Positions 17,129 to 42,610 of a stretch of DNA of 64,000 nt are shown in pieces (the stretch's first letter is position 1; each line of letters begins with the position of its first letter). Under the pieces are notes generated by a model. That model did no database searches. It was given only the letters and a program-made list of their open reading frames with translations, and had not been told where the DNA came from. The position numbers and the translations under genes were made by a program. The DNA is from Syngnathus acus (lineage: Eukaryota; Chordata; Actinopteri; Syngnathiformes; Syngnathidae), in assembly GCF_901709675.1 (NCBI RefSeq), contig NC_051095.1, forward strand, positions 9,886,956-9,950,955, written 5' to 3'.

Positions 17129-18780
17129 TAGCCTTGGAAATCATTTTGAATCCGACTGAGAAATATCATCCCCATTATAAATCTTGCCCAATACTTTTAC
17201 ATGACGAAGCAAGTGACTCATCCATCTGCATTAACGCTCTGAATTCATTTGCAATCGCCTCCGAGGAAGTGAGAAAAGAAAATCCACTCTGAACCAGAAT
17301 TATCGACATGAATTGCATGTCAATGGGAATGTCTATCAAGTTGCATGGAAAAGTCTCAAGGACCCATTTTGGTTTGTAACTGCCATTCAGGGACATCAAC
17401 TACTTTAAACCCGACTTTAGGGGCTGAATTTTCGAATTGTAGATTGTCCTGGTGAAAATGTATTCTAAGAGTCTCAAGCATGACTATATCCAATATTTAC
17501 TCAGTAATATGCCCTGGAAAGAAAAAAAAATCAGCTTCTGACACCAGTTTCACTTGGCAGAAATTTGGTTGGTATCTATCATGAGGAGAGCCACTAAAAA
17601 GTCTCAAAGACCCATTCCCCAAAAGCCACAAAAGGTCATTTTGGTTGAAAGCAGCAATTTTTTTGTGTCATTTTGGTTGTTTCCAGGGTTACTTAAAAGG
17701 AAATTCTGCCCCTAAAGCCAGTTTTACTTAGCAAAATGAAATTGTTTACTCATGCGAGTACTTTAGATCCATAATAAAGTCCGATAATCATTTCAAAGAT
17801 TAATCATTGCTGCTTTAAATCTTATTCAGATTTGCTCTCACCCTTTAAGTACTGATTTTAACAAGTGTCATTAATGAATGCATCATGTCCTGACTGGAGA
17901 GCCTGATGATTAACATGGCATTTAAAAAAAAAAATGCTGAATCACTCTTTTGCATGTAAATAACATGATGCTTGCACGCTGTCATTTTCCTCATGCAGCC
18001 ACTGCTTTGTCAGCTGGAGTCCACCTCCCCCTCTTTCAATGAATTACACTCCTTTTTTCACAAATTGGAATACAACAGCGCAACCTAGTGGCCTACTTTG
18101 TCACAATCTCCTGTTTAGATGCTCATTAGTGCTCTCTACTGTCGCTCCATGATAAAGTAAAAATAAATAGTTTCAAAGAAAAATCAATTCTAGCTCTCAC
18201 AGGCCCTATTTCACCCCGTTGTTGTTTACTTTCATTGCTGTTTCCCCAGTTGTTTTTTTTTGCTAGTTTAGACTTGGTGATATTTATTGCTTTAACAGCT
18301 GTTGTTACTGACATGGCACATAATTTCCCCCCCCTAGCCAAAGAGTCATTTTGTAGGGATTATTATTCGTTTTTTGTTTTTGCTACTGCACTGACATCAA
18401 AAGACAGATGCCACATGGTGACGGACGATTTATCAGTATGACACCTCATAGAAATTGGGCCATTTTGAATTATTTGAACCAAAATGGCAGAATTCCACTT
18501 TGGTTTTGGGTAATGGACCTTTAGATTTGATCATTCGTCCCGTAATGAGAGACATAAGCACCCAATTTCCACCCTTTTATGATAATCGAGTCCACACACC
18601 TTCTTGTTGATTTGCAAAACTGATGTGGGCGGGGCTTTTATTTTCATTTTCAGGACACAACCCGAAAATGGCTTGAAAAATCCAGGCCGCTTCTGAGTCA
18701 GTAGTGTTGTGAAAGGTAGCCCAGAAAAGTGAGCGGTTTGTCCTAAAATTTATATGCACAATGAAGAGAACCTTTGGGAG
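17129..18780. other. Intergenic, with copies of a dispersed AAGTCTCAA(A/G)GACCCAT repeat
   Basis: No gene seen. Segments near 17330-17400 and 17555-17680 carry the motif AAGTCTCAAAGACCCATTCC followed by a GGTCATTTTGGTTGAAAGCA-type stretch. Diverged copies recur elsewhere in the window (see findings). Confidence 0.5.
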
Positions 18781-18789
18781 CTTTGAGAA

Positions 18790-18876
18790 TAATTGTCAAT
18801 TTTTGTCTATGTGAAGCCCTTTGAGACTGCTTGTGATTTAAGGCTATACAGATAAACTTGACTTGACTTGACTTGA
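18790..18876 (+). mobile_element. LINE/SINE 3' tail with (CTTGA)n end
   Basis: GAAGCCCTTTGAGACTGCTT and then ACAGATAAA, ending in four CTTGA-like repeats. This is the common fish retroposon tail in which a short tandem replaces poly(A). A second copy lies near 61525-61602. Confidence 0.65.
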
Positions 18877-18902
18877 ATCTAGTGCTCTAAATCTATCTAA
18901 AA

Positions 18903-19229
18903 CACAAGTGTCAAACTCAAGGCCCGGGGGCCAGATACGGCCCGCCACATCATTTTGTGTCGCCCGCGAAGACAAATTGTGCATCAAATTCGTGTGTCAT
19001 TACTAGAATTGCAAATTGTCTTCACTTTTAATATCTTTTTTTTTTATATATTTGACCAGTTTTTACTCGTCTGATTTGAAAACGAGTTATTTTTCAGTTT
19101 GTTTTGTAGCTTTTACTGTATATATTATGAGGTGCTCATACATTTATTTGGGTTGACAGTCATAATGGCCCTCCAAAAGAAGCTATGACTACAATGCGGC
19201 CCGCGAAAAAAATGAGTTTGACACCCCTG
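18903..19229. mobile_element. hAT-type MITE, family A copy 1
   Basis: The termini are CACAAGTGTCAAACTC and, inverted at the other end, CAGGGGTGTCAAACTC. The 8-bp direct repeat ATCTAAAA flanks the element at 18895-18902 and 19230-19237. An 8-bp target duplication and CA...TG ends are hAT hallmarks. At 327 bp with no coding frame, it is non-autonomous. The inner ends hold the AAGGCCCGGGGGCCAGATAC motif seen in two further copies. Confidence 0.88.
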
Positions 19230-19237
19230 ATCTAAAA

Positions 19238-21987
19238 GTAAAGTTTCTACTGTCTGCAACTTGACATTCTCCAGAAATATGCAGTCAGAGGCGAGACAGA
19301 GAAATAGGCAGCTCGACACAAGGAGGCCGCAATATTTCAGGGTGATGGGGACGCTGCCAGGGGGGTCCAGCATGCAATTTTCATCACAAGTCGTTTTTGA
19401 AGGGACTACAGGAGACAAGCATGAAGAATTCTTTGTGACTTGATTGAGTTGAGTATGAAGGCGATCGGAGTTCTGAAGAGTTTTGTGTTTCATTTGTTGG
19501 ATGCTATGCTTCGCCCACACTCAATGACGAAATCATTTTTATCTGTATTTCTAATATGGTATCATATGGTTCTACTACTATTACTACTGGACATGCCAGC
19601 ACATTTTTATGTTGCTAAGAAACTGACTCTGACACTATCAATTCGAGTTATTTTGGATTGGGATAATTTGGTTGCTATCACTTGCTAATAACTTGCTCGA
19701 TGTAGCCTATCATAGAATGCCCCAGATATGAAAATACGTCCTCGGCGTGGCTGTGGGTAAAATGAGGTCGAATAATGGATGGATGCTATTAAAGCAGTCC
19801 TCAGCAGCGAGTGAAAAGCACTATTCAACATGTGCTATCTCGTTTGGCCTCTCGAGGGCAGCAGAGCACTACTTCCAAAATGGCTCCAAAGCGTATACAG
19901 TATTTTCATACAGTGACGTCACTGCTGTTTCTATGATTATGAACTGCATCTGTCGCAGTAAAGCAGGAAAAACTAAATCTGAAACTATAGATATTCTTAA
20001 TTTCATGAAAATTAATTAAGGAATTGTTAAAATGAAAAATAGTTTTTTTTTTACCTCTGAGGTTAAAGCAGGAAAGTGATGTCTGTATTGTAGTTTATTT
20101 TAATATTTTTACGTAATGATATTTAAGAAATCAATCCACTAATATCTTAAGGTAAATAAGCAGAATTAATAAAAGAAGCATAATTGAAACCTTTTATTCA
20201 TCTACTTTACATGATTTGAAAAGTGTTCCTAATAGTTTTGGCCAGATGGGCCAAACATTAGGAACATCAGTAAGTCCAATACAATGCAGCTCCACAACTC
20301 ACAGTGGACTCGGGAGCAGGCCACACCCCGAGGCCTTGCCCGGAATCCCTCATTTCCTGTTTCTAGATTCTAGTTCACATTCACCGGAATATTCCTCCTG
20401 TCAAGTTCCTCCATATTCCAATCTGGTTAGGGAGTGGAAGGATATCCTTCCAATATATTCCATCACTGTTCAAAAGCAGCATCCACACAGGAACACTTGA
20501 GGGCTTGTGGCTCTTTCCAGCACTACCTGCCAACAAATGTGGTCCAGTCACTTTTCAATTTCAAATCGGTTTAGGCGGGCAATTTTATGCACAGTGGTAG
20601 TTTGTGGTTAGGATTAGGGAGCCAGCTAGGACAGACTGTAGCAGCAAATACATCATGTGATAGCTTGTTTGTCAACTGTTTTCAGAACTTACAAAATGGA
20701 AATTTGAATATTTGTTCCACAGAATTTGATCAATTCCCAAAACTGTATATTCTTTTTTTGTAGCATTTCTCTGTGCTGTGCAGCTGCTTGTAATAAACCC
20801 CCCTGCATTGCTGGTTCAGGGTTTGTGGTCCCATTATTTTGTGGATTTTTTTGGTACAATTTATACAATGTTGTATTCAATAAAAAAAAAAAAGGCTGTC
20901 TTGAAAAATGCCTACTCATGGTAGATTCAGATCCCCCTATTTCATTCTCGAAAAAAAGTATTATTCTTGGGGCGAAAAGGTAAATATAACTGGACTTGAA
21001 GAAATTTGATTGTTTCATGCATTGACTGTTAATCACCCTATGACATACTTTTTTCTCTGAAAAAAAAAGTTTTTTGTTTTTCCAATCTTAGAGGATCATG
21101 AAATTTTTCGGAACATTGTATTTGTAAGAGGCTGATTTATTTATTTTTTTCCTGCAATCAAACTACTTTTTATTGGATAATGACATTTTACATCATGCTG
21201 CGATTATGTCATAGCTCCCTGCTGGACTAAATTGTTTCCATTAATCTTCAAACGAAAAATAAATAAAATGTGTGTGTGGTTTTTTGTTTTGTTTTTTTCC
21301 ACCATGATGATAAATCTTAAGCTCTAAGGGTCAACCATTATCAGGACTCAACGGGCAGGAATTACTCAAGTAAACCATCTCCTGACATGTAATGAATTAA
21401 AGCGACTCAAAAATAGGCCGACAACTGCCTCCGCCTTGACCTGGATTGCCCTTGAGTGACTCATGGAATTTCAATCATGACTGGCGGCAACGTACACGCC
21501 AACAATACATAGTTGTACTGTCCATATGTGGCCAGGGGAATTTCCCACCAGATATGGACATTGTTTTTCCTGACACATACAGACAGGTGAAACCAGGCTT
21601 GTTAAGACGTCGGCATGCTCAGACGCAGCCATCATGTTGTGACTCTGAGGGCTCATTTGCTCATGTCCCATTAACTCATGTATTACCCATGTGACATTTA
21701 CTGGAAAAATGTGTTCTGTGACCTGAAAACACACTTGTTGCTCCAGGGGGATGAGATGATGGGATAATCACACATTTTTCCAGCAAATCAAATAAGGAAG
21801 GATCAAAGCTTGAAAGGCTTATTGTACCCTGTTTGTGTATTGATGAAAATCATTTTTAAGGCACCTGCACAATGTGTTTGACAACCCATCAAATGAAGAA
21901 AAAAAAGCTTTACAATGTTGCAATGAAACTCATTTTATTGCTTTGGTCTGAGGCTCCACAGAACGTACTTTGAAAATAAAGTATGTA
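19238..21987. other. Intergenic
   Basis: No coding exon supported; reading frames of 60-115 codons have no family resemblance. It contains the inverted repeat at 20225-20265. Confidence 0.6.
20225..20265. repeat. Inverted repeat / hairpin
   Basis: GTTCCTAATAGTTTTGGCC and GGCCAAACATTAGGAAC face each other across a 5-bp AGATG loop, with two small indels between the arms. It may be the fused ends of a deleted DNA transposon. Confidence 0.65.
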
Positions 21988-22313
21988 CAGTAATCCCACG
22001 TTTATCGCGGATAATTGGTTCCAAAAACCACCCGCGATAAGTGAAATCCGCGAAGTACAGTCACCAGCAACAAGTACAGGGCAGTCTGACGAGTTAGCGG
22101 AAAGATGCTAATTCGCGATCGTGCTAACACGCGAAAACGGACTTCTAAAGGAATGTAAACATTTGGAGCAATACTACATTGGTTAGACACATGTTTCCTC
22201 AATTTAGAAGTTTTATTTTGACTTTTAAATGTTTTTTTTAATTTGCGAGAAAAAAAAATCCGCGATGTAGTGAAGCCGCGATAAACGAAACGCAAAGTAG
22301 CAAGGGATCACTG
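21988..22313. mobile_element. pogo/Tigger-like MITE
   Basis: It starts CAGTAATCCCACGTTTATCG and ends, read inverted, CAGTGATCCCTTGCTACTTT, with a TA dinucleotide on each side (21986-21987 and 22314-22315). Internal TTTATCGCGG words face each other near both ends. TA target sites and CAGT..TCCC ends fit the Tc1/mariner pogo branch. It is 326 bp with no transposase frame. Confidence 0.78.
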
Positions 22314-22315
22314 TA

Positions 22316-25218
22316 TAGCTTTCGCCAGCAAAAAAAAAACCCCGGAGACGTCTCATAATGACGTCATTGACATATGTCTGCATGGATGAATTCCTACTAT
22401 CCCTTCATGCTCACCTTATCATCTGAAACAAAAACAGTGATTGCAGTGATATTTGATGACAAAGGTAAGGCGGGCGCATTCCTTGGAGGATCATGGGATC
22501 ATGATATGATCCGTGGACGTGACATTTTGCTAAACCTGCTGTTATTTTAGCTTCGTTTGCTCACCTTCAAACGGAGTTGATTCAAAGGATCAACGGCGTA
22601 CCAAATACTTCACCATGCTTGTTGAATCGTGCTAGATTGGGTTTGACAATCAATAATGCAGTGAGCGGGGCAATGCCACGATAAAGACAAGTGGGTCATG
22701 CAGAGAGAGAGAGAAAAAAAAGTGAACATGTTGAGGCGAAGACAAATTAATGTCAAACTTCAGACATTGGCTCACCGCCCAAAGGCAAATCCTGAAATAC
22801 TTTTCAACATTCCCGAAAAATGTATAAAGCAAAAGTCCCAAGCGGCTGGATTGCAACTTTTCCAGCTTCAGGCGCCTTTTTTATAGCAAGCCTTCTGATC
22901 AATCTGTCACTGAGGATTCAGTTGGTTTCATTTATCTGCAATGGTGTATATGATATACAATATGAATTCAAGTTTATAGAAAGGGCCCACTCCGCCTTTT
23001 TCTCATTTGCTCAATTCCTCTAGCACTTGTCCTCATTAGGGTTGTTGCAAGACTAGTTGTCAATCAATCAAAGGTAACATAAAGACAAACAGCTAATTGC
23101 ACTAAAACGCGCACAAATGCATAATTTATATTCTTCAATGAATGATGATGATAGAACTTTATTTATCCCACAGCGGGAAGATTTACTTGTCGCAGCAGCG
23201 TACAAGAGACAAGTGCCATATGTAAAAATTGATAAATAACAGACAATATGCATGTGCGTTTTTGCATGTTTTCCGTCTTCACTCAAAAAATGTTAACTTC
23301 GTTTGTTAATTATAAATAACAGAAAGAATATTAGCATGATGCAACCGTTTACATATACAGCATAGCTAACATTTTTTAATTGATTATAAATAATTGGCTG
23401 ATTTACTGTAAGTAACAAAAGAGAAATAGTAGTAAAAGAAATTTATGAATCATAATAAAAGGTATTAATAACAACAATGAGACATGAGAACTGGCAATTA
23501 TTTTATAATTCAAATAAATTATTTTTTACATTATTTTACAGACACATTTTATGTTGTTTCTTTTATTATTATTTTTTTTTTTACATTTTATTTGTCTTAA
23601 CCTCATCTACAAGTAACTCAATTACAAGAGATATGCCCACCATTGTTCTCAGTTATAAAGCTAGCAAGCTCAGTCTGGAGCTTGGCTTGTCACCTACGTA
23701 TTCATTTGCGGCCACCATCAGCTGTAATGACAAAGTACCAAGGACAGTTCGACAAGACCCAACTTTCAAATTATGGCCAATCATTTCATCTGTCTGTCCT
23801 GTAGGGGTAAGAAAGTAAAGTTGTAAAGTTTGATACTTATCTGGTGTTCCCATTTTTTTGTTGTCTTGCCTACTCCCCATGGTTTCACCATGTTGGGAAC
23901 ACAAGATGTCATGTGATAGTCTCTTTCATCTACAACTTGTCATTGCCTTATATGCCAGATCACTCCCCTATAGATGGATTTTTTTTTTAATCATTAGGTG
24001 ACCTTTATAAGCTGCCATTCAAGAAAAGCAAGTAAGAGTCCATTGCCAGCCAGTCCGTGAGCAAGTCCGCCGCCTGCTTCCTCATTCAGCATGAGATGTC
24101 CACGGCAATCACGTGGCTAGTAAACAGAATCTATCAAATCTGAGTTTTTCTCGCCACTGGCGCATGATCAGCCCCGCATGCTAAAAAAATAAATCCCAGT
24201 CGAGATGCCACGCTCAACTTGGACTCTGATTATTTATTCTTTATTCCTTGGACGTCTGTTTGTCGATGGACTCTGACTTATTTATTATTTAGATCCTGGA
24301 TGTTGAATGTGGCATATCACCTTGGGTTTATTACATATGTAGGGCTGATGTTGTCTTACAACCGAATGCTGAGGAGATCTCATGTCCAAGCAGGCGGCGG
24401 TTGCTTGCGGGCTCCCTGGTGGGCAGTGGACTTTTTTTTTTCCCCCTCCTCACACGCCGGCTTTTCAATGACAGTTTGCTGACGCCTCCGTCAGTATTGA
24501 TGCTGCAAAATTGCAGGAATGACTGATTCTTTAGAATCGGGTGTTTTCTACTAGCCGGAGTGATGCCGGGGACACCTCATGTCGAATGAGGATGCAGGTG
24601 GCATAATGAGCTTTCTGATGGGCTTTCTTCCTTTCTTTCCTCCTAAGGCAGCTTATTATAAGGTCATCTGGCAAATACAAGACTCAAAAATGAGGACACC
24701 ATATATTAACCAAATTTTATTGCTCATCAAGATCTCAAATGTGGAAACTGCGGGGGTACACTTTAAATGAAATGTGTATAAATCATCGCAGTTTAGCATT
24801 CTTATTTTTAGAGATTGAATGTCCTGACAGAATAAATAATCGAATTTCCACATGACATTGAGAGAGGTCTCATATTGGAGCAAGCGTGGATCCACATACA
24901 GACGTACAGTAATCACTGTTATGTAGGAAGCGGTATGGGAATTCGATGGGGTCTTTTGTAAGACAAACATGTACTAAGAGCTGGGACTCCGCTGGCGCAC
25001 TAATGCGGGTGCAGAGAGGTTAAAATAACAACCGCATGAATGACCGTTCCGACGCTAGAAAATAACCCGCAAAGCCCCTTCGGACTCCCAGAGCACACAA
25101 CAGCAAAGGACGCTTCACTCAGACTCGGCTTTCACTATCTCGATAGATTTTCGGAGCACCCTGAGACATAGTGTCATTTTTACCTTTGTTGTTATTAATA
25201 AGTCTGCGTGTAATTTTT
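22316..25218. other. Intergenic
   Basis: No gene recognised. A LINE tail lies at 23145-23240, an AT-rich tract at 23280-23600, and the presumed end of the gask1b 3' UTR is at about 25200. Confidence 0.55.
23145..23240 (-). mobile_element. LINE tail fragment
   Basis: AACTTTATTTATCCCACAGC followed by GGGAAGATTTACTTGTCGCA resembles the inverted 3' tail of common fish LINEs (TTTATTxATCCCACAxxGGG). It is only about 100 bp. Confidence 0.55.
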
Positions 25219-25224
25219 TTTATT
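25219..25224 (-). terminator. Candidate gask1b polyadenylation signal
   Basis: TTTATT on the plus strand is AATAAA on the minus strand, about 250 bp after the gask1b stop. No nearer minus-strand signal was noticed. Confidence 0.5.
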
Positions 25225-25471
25225 GATCGTCACTTGAGCAATTACAAATGAAGTACAAAAATAAAACAAAAAGTTTCGTTGAAAACAAGTGCTTATGGAA
25301 ATACTGGAATTGTGTCACAAATCTTGTCTTTACGAGGTTTTAATCTAAAATGCAGTTCAAATTTTGTGTTTGTAGTTTTACAGACAGTCAGGGGTAAGGA
25401 ATGAGTGAAGGATTGTGAATGCAGCTCAGGTTTTGTTTTGTAGATGATGGGAGGCGCCATCTTGTTCGCCA

Positions 25472-30102
<4,631 letters not shown>

Positions 30103-31977
30103 TTATGTTCTCGGCATGGTGGACCGAGCCGAACTCGAACCGAGTAAATTTGGGGAGTGTTGAGTTGACAGGATGCAAGTGCGCATCGAAGCTCACTCCT
30201 GACCCATATGGACCAACCAAAACTTTTTCAAGTTTGTACTCCCACCCCGCAGATTCGCATTGACATGCTTTTACAACAGTACCGTTACAACTTACTGATT
30301 GGATTAGTTAAACGGGGGGGGGGGGGGGAAGTTGCTTCAATAAGAGAAAGCATTTCTATAGCGCTCTAACTTTATTACATCACATTGCAACTTTGTTGTT
30401 ACAGTATAGTCAATTTTTCCTGGTAACATTAAATTATTTTTGTCTTACAATTTTGACTTCTCATACTGTTGACATGTAATTGTGACCTTTTTCTTTCAAT
30501 GATACAAAGTTTTTTTTATATATTTAATATTGCGGCATTATTAATATTGTTTTAATGTTGTTTTTCTGTAACAGTAGCTTTATTTTCATAATATTGCGAC
30601 TGTCACATGTAACCTTTTTGTAATTTGCGTTGTCACGTTTACCTTCAAAAAGCAAATTAATTACTTTATCGATGACTTTTTTACTTTACTGATTACATGA
30701 CAAGTTATTTGAGTAATTAGGCAATTATACACATTTTGAGAGGGCAACATTATTTGCAATTTTACATTCCATTTGCTCGTGCTTGGTTGCAAGTCGATTT
30801 CATGTGTCAGTCACGCGTTAAAAGCGACATCTACTGGTGGATATTGAATTGATTAACAAGGGCAAAAAGTTGGAAATATTTCAACACACTTGAAAAATAC
30901 CCAGCTAGAAAAATAAATTAAGTTCATTCGGGAGGAAAGGCTGCGGCAGCACTTTTACAGGACTTCCTGAAGTGGCTGTCAACCGGTTTAAATTTAGACG
31001 CATGTTGTTTGTGCCTCTGCCTCTCGTCGTTTGCTATTTGCAGCATTCATCAGTAATAACAAAACCAATAGTTTGACGAGCAAAATGTCTTAGCTCAGAA
31101 ATAAAGAACATGGAAGTAAACAATGCAGTGTTGATATGCTCTTGTTTCCATGGAGATGCCGCCTCACTACTGTCTTCGCAGCTGATGTATAGGATAGTGA
31201 AAATGTGCACGATGGTGGGCCGACGCGTTGTGCCTTTTGTGGCATTGTTACATTATTCTGCGAATAGTGTCTTTTTTTTGCTTAGAATATTACAACATAG
31301 CATTGCCTTTATCTTGTAAAATAATGCAATATTCTTATAACGTTGCAACACATTTTTCCCTCGAAATATTCTCATCAGTCTCTTGACATCTTTTGTGGGA
31401 ACATTCGTAATAATACGTTTGCATTTTTGTGACATATTTGTGCTGCATCCAATTGTGACTTCTTGTATTATACTTTTACCTGCTTTTTTTTGCTCGCAGC
31501 TCTGATGCAACCTTTTTTTTTGTCAGATTATGACATAATATTGCCACTTTTTCTCCTCACAATTTTGAACATTAATCACACAACAGTACCACTGCATAGT
31601 TTGTGCACTAAAAGGACAATGTTTTCAATGGGATTTTCCCTACCATGAGTTTACACTGTCAACCTGGATCCAATCCATATTTAACTTGTTGGTTGTGTCT
31701 CCACATGACATGTTCCAGGATTATTTAACAGCCTTCATTTCCTGGAGCAATGTATACCGCTGACATGCAGACTTTTGTTTCTTTAAAAAAAAAAAAAAAA
31801 AAACTGAAGCTGGGGTGACACGATCCAATGATTGCTGCCCCCTACTGGCGCTATTTAGACTGCAATTGATTGATTGATGGACAGCACCTGCCGGGCACTC
31901 AGTCTTCCACTGACATTCTGCCGAATTGAACCCCGGCCGAATTTGACCGGCTTGGACATCGCGTTTTATTTTTGAAC
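30103..31977. other. Head-to-head intergenic space, gask1b / tmem144
   Basis: About 1.9 kb holding both promoters; no core element can be named with confidence. Features: a G15 run at 30314-30328, an A-run near 31783-31803, and GATT repeats near 31867-31877. Confidence 0.55.
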
Positions 31978-39759
<7,782 letters not shown>

Positions 39760-39838
39760 TTTATACGCATATACACGTGGTTTATAATCACAGTAGTGCA
39801 CTGCAAGCACATGGAATGTCTTGCAGCGGCTTCTGACT

Positions 39839-39844
39839 AATAAA
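39839..39844 (+). terminator. tmem144 polyadenylation signal AATAAA
   Basis: It lies 80 bp after the tmem144 stop codon, in CTAATAAACGTC, and is followed by a GT/T-rich stretch. Confidence 0.7.
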
Positions 39845-41850
39845 CGTCAACAAATCTTTCCAACGAGTGTGCAAATTGTCACGTTTTTTGCACCAATTCT
39901 GTGAAGGTGGAAAAAAAAAAAAGAAAAATCAATATTTTCTCTGAGCTGTCTATTTGTGAATATATTAATACCAACAGTCACGCTCACTGGTTACATTTAA
40001 AGGCTAATATTTCATTTGGCTTTGAAGTACTGACCTGTTTTAAAACTGAAGCTTGTGTGTGTGTGTGGGGGGTGGGGATGGAAATCAGTCCCTGACACAC
40101 AATTTTAAGCAGTACTTTGACAAAACTTTGAGGCACTTTTTCCAAATGTGGCTTGATATGAAAATATTTCATATTTATATCATTCTTAATATGCACGGTA
40201 TTAGTTTTGTAATACGATTATAAACCATCCAGTTGGACCTCTATAGGTGAACCGTGATATAGCAAATATTGTGCAAGTCTACATACCCCTGTTCAGATGC
40301 CTTGTTTTTTTTTTTTTTTAATCCACATTTTTCAGCTCGAGTGAAAAGTAGCTTCAAAGATGTGGTTGTTGAAGTGCGCACACACTTATATTAGATGTGG
40401 CTGTGTTCAGGATTAGCCAATCACATTCAAACTCATTTTAAATTGAAGTGCTTTTTATTCACCCTAAATAAAGTTCTGATGTTCTTGTAGGGTTTTCCAG
40501 AACCCCCCCCCCCCATTTCTTGCACTATCTACTACAAGTACCAGCCAACCTCTTCGTAGGTGTGTTGATCACATTTTACAAGGTTCTCGAATGCTCTGTC
40601 AGCTTACGCACAATAACAAACTGTTGTCACTGCGCCATCCATTTTATTACCGTCTGTATCATTAACGATACATGATAATGAACGAGGACATTTAAGAATG
40701 CCTAATTTTAGCCACTGTGCTGCTGCATTAAAGGCTGTGAACATGCAACCTACTATGCCTGCGGTGGCACTTGAATGAGTCATTGGCAACCCTGAAGTAG
40801 ATTAGCAATCATGTAGCTGCACTTGAGGAAATTAAAACATGACAAAAAACAAGTGGGGAGTGATCTCCAGGAACAAAAGGCTCTGATCATGCTTTTTGGT
40901 AAGATCAAGTCAGCTAGCTGGTTTCAGCAGGACTCGTCTGCTGTTTTGTTAGCTCACTGAGGCAATTATGTTCAAGCTAACATTCAAATCATAATAATAA
41001 TCAATTAAAAATCCACCACATTAATTTCACAATGGATTGCAACGAGTATGACTTAGATTAAAACAAATCTTCAGCGTTGAAAGCACTGTAACAAAAAGTA
41101 GATTATGCCAACTTTTCAAAGAGAAAATCATCTTGCTTAATGTCAACTTCAGCTTTTCAAGTTAGTCCATCAAAACACAGCCATATACAATACATCACTT
41201 GAAAATCCAATGTTTACTCAGCTGCAGTTTGATTGACACATGAAACCTTTAGAAAGTTTCACAAATTTGTTTGTTGCCGTCAACCAGTTGCTTCAAACTT
41301 CATACGCAGACATTTTCTCACATGTAAGATGGAACACTACCATACTTTTTTTTTTACCCTTGCTGCAGAGCAAAATAACTCTTGTAGATTAATTCAATGT
41401 CAATTATTTATTGGAATTTATTTCCATGTATTACTTATAACTCCGTAGGAAATACATTTATAATAAAAAATATAATCAAAACATAAAATACACTGTTTCA
41501 TATTTTACATATATATTTTTAAACAAGAGCATCTGTCATAAAGTAAACTAAAATAACTAAATAATACAACTGTTATATTTGCTTTGAATATATCTGGATT
41601 TAATATTAAAAACATTCCAGTATCTAAACCAAGGACATCATCTTGCATGTAGTAAAAATCTTTTTTGTCAGGACACCGACAATGCCTTCGTCTGGAACAA
41701 TTCTTATTCATCGAGCAATCGCTGATGATTGTTTTGGGGGACAAACATGACTTTGGATTAAACCATTATTATGGATGTGGGAGGGGCATAAACAGGTTGT
41801 AATAATTGATTGTTATTGTGTTATTTTATAATAATTTATTTCTATAGTGT

Positions 41851-42074
41851 TATTTATCCTCTGTGAAGAATGGCTAATATTATTGCAGCAGAAGAGGATT
41901 GCGTCACCTTTTTTATTGACCTATTTTAGTAACAATTGCGAGGTTTTTCTTCATTGAAGGCTACCAACAATTTTGGATGATGATGCTTTCAAATTTTCTT
42001 CATTGAAGGCTACCAAGAATTTTGGATGATGAAGCTTTCAAATCAGTGGTGACATAACCCATGGAGTTCTATTA
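41851..42074. repeat. Duplicated module, copy 1 (with internal 49-bp tandem)
   Basis: It starts TATCCTCTGTGAAGAATGGC at about 41855 and ends ATGGAGTTCT. Inside, the CATTGAAGGCTACCAA unit occurs at 41952 and again at 42001, a 49-bp tandem duplication absent from copy 2. Confidence 0.8.
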
Positions 42075-42505
42075 AAATATTTAATATCTTTTTCTTGATA
42101 ACTTCAACAGTCTAAAACTCCATCAGACATGAAATCATTCTTCCCACATTTTGAACTCTGCAACCGGCACGAGAAACCACTGCGTTAGCTGGCGCCAGTG
42201 GCCTACCCGACATGTGGATGGCAGTCATGATTAAAATTTTGACCCGACCATTCTGCGAGTGATGGATTACCCTGAAGAGCCTGTCAGAACTGATATACGC
42301 TACCAGTCAACCGATTCGTCCGCGTTGTCGCGCCAGCAGAACCCGGTAACGGCGGCGAGCGATGGAGCTAATCCCTCTTTTCAGCTTGTCTGATTTTGCT
42401 CCATGAACCGTGTTGCCACATTTCAGTGTTTGGTCTAATTTAACGTCGTATTAAGCATGCAGTGAACTGTAGCCAATTTGAATAATCGAGAGGTAACATT
42501 TGCCC

Positions 42506-42610
42506 TGTGATTGGCTGGCGACCAGTTACGGGTGTACCCCGCCTACTACCTTAAGACACCTGGGACAGGCTCCAGCATGCCAGTGATTCAGAATATAAAC
42601 GATGGATAAT
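42506..42610 (+). mobile_element. Retroposon 3' tail
   Basis: GTGATTGGCTGGCGACCAGT, GGGTGTACCCCGCCTACTAC and GGGACAGGCTCCAGCATGCC form the familiar fish SINE/LINE tail, ending in GATGGATAATGGA. A tail-only remnant (GAAAATGGATGGATGGAATC) lies at about 63758-63779. Confidence 0.75.

Noticed and set aside
23477-23818. 113-codon plus-strand open frame
   Set aside because: It begins in AT-rich, poly-T sequence encoding Phe/Tyr runs; no homology recognised.
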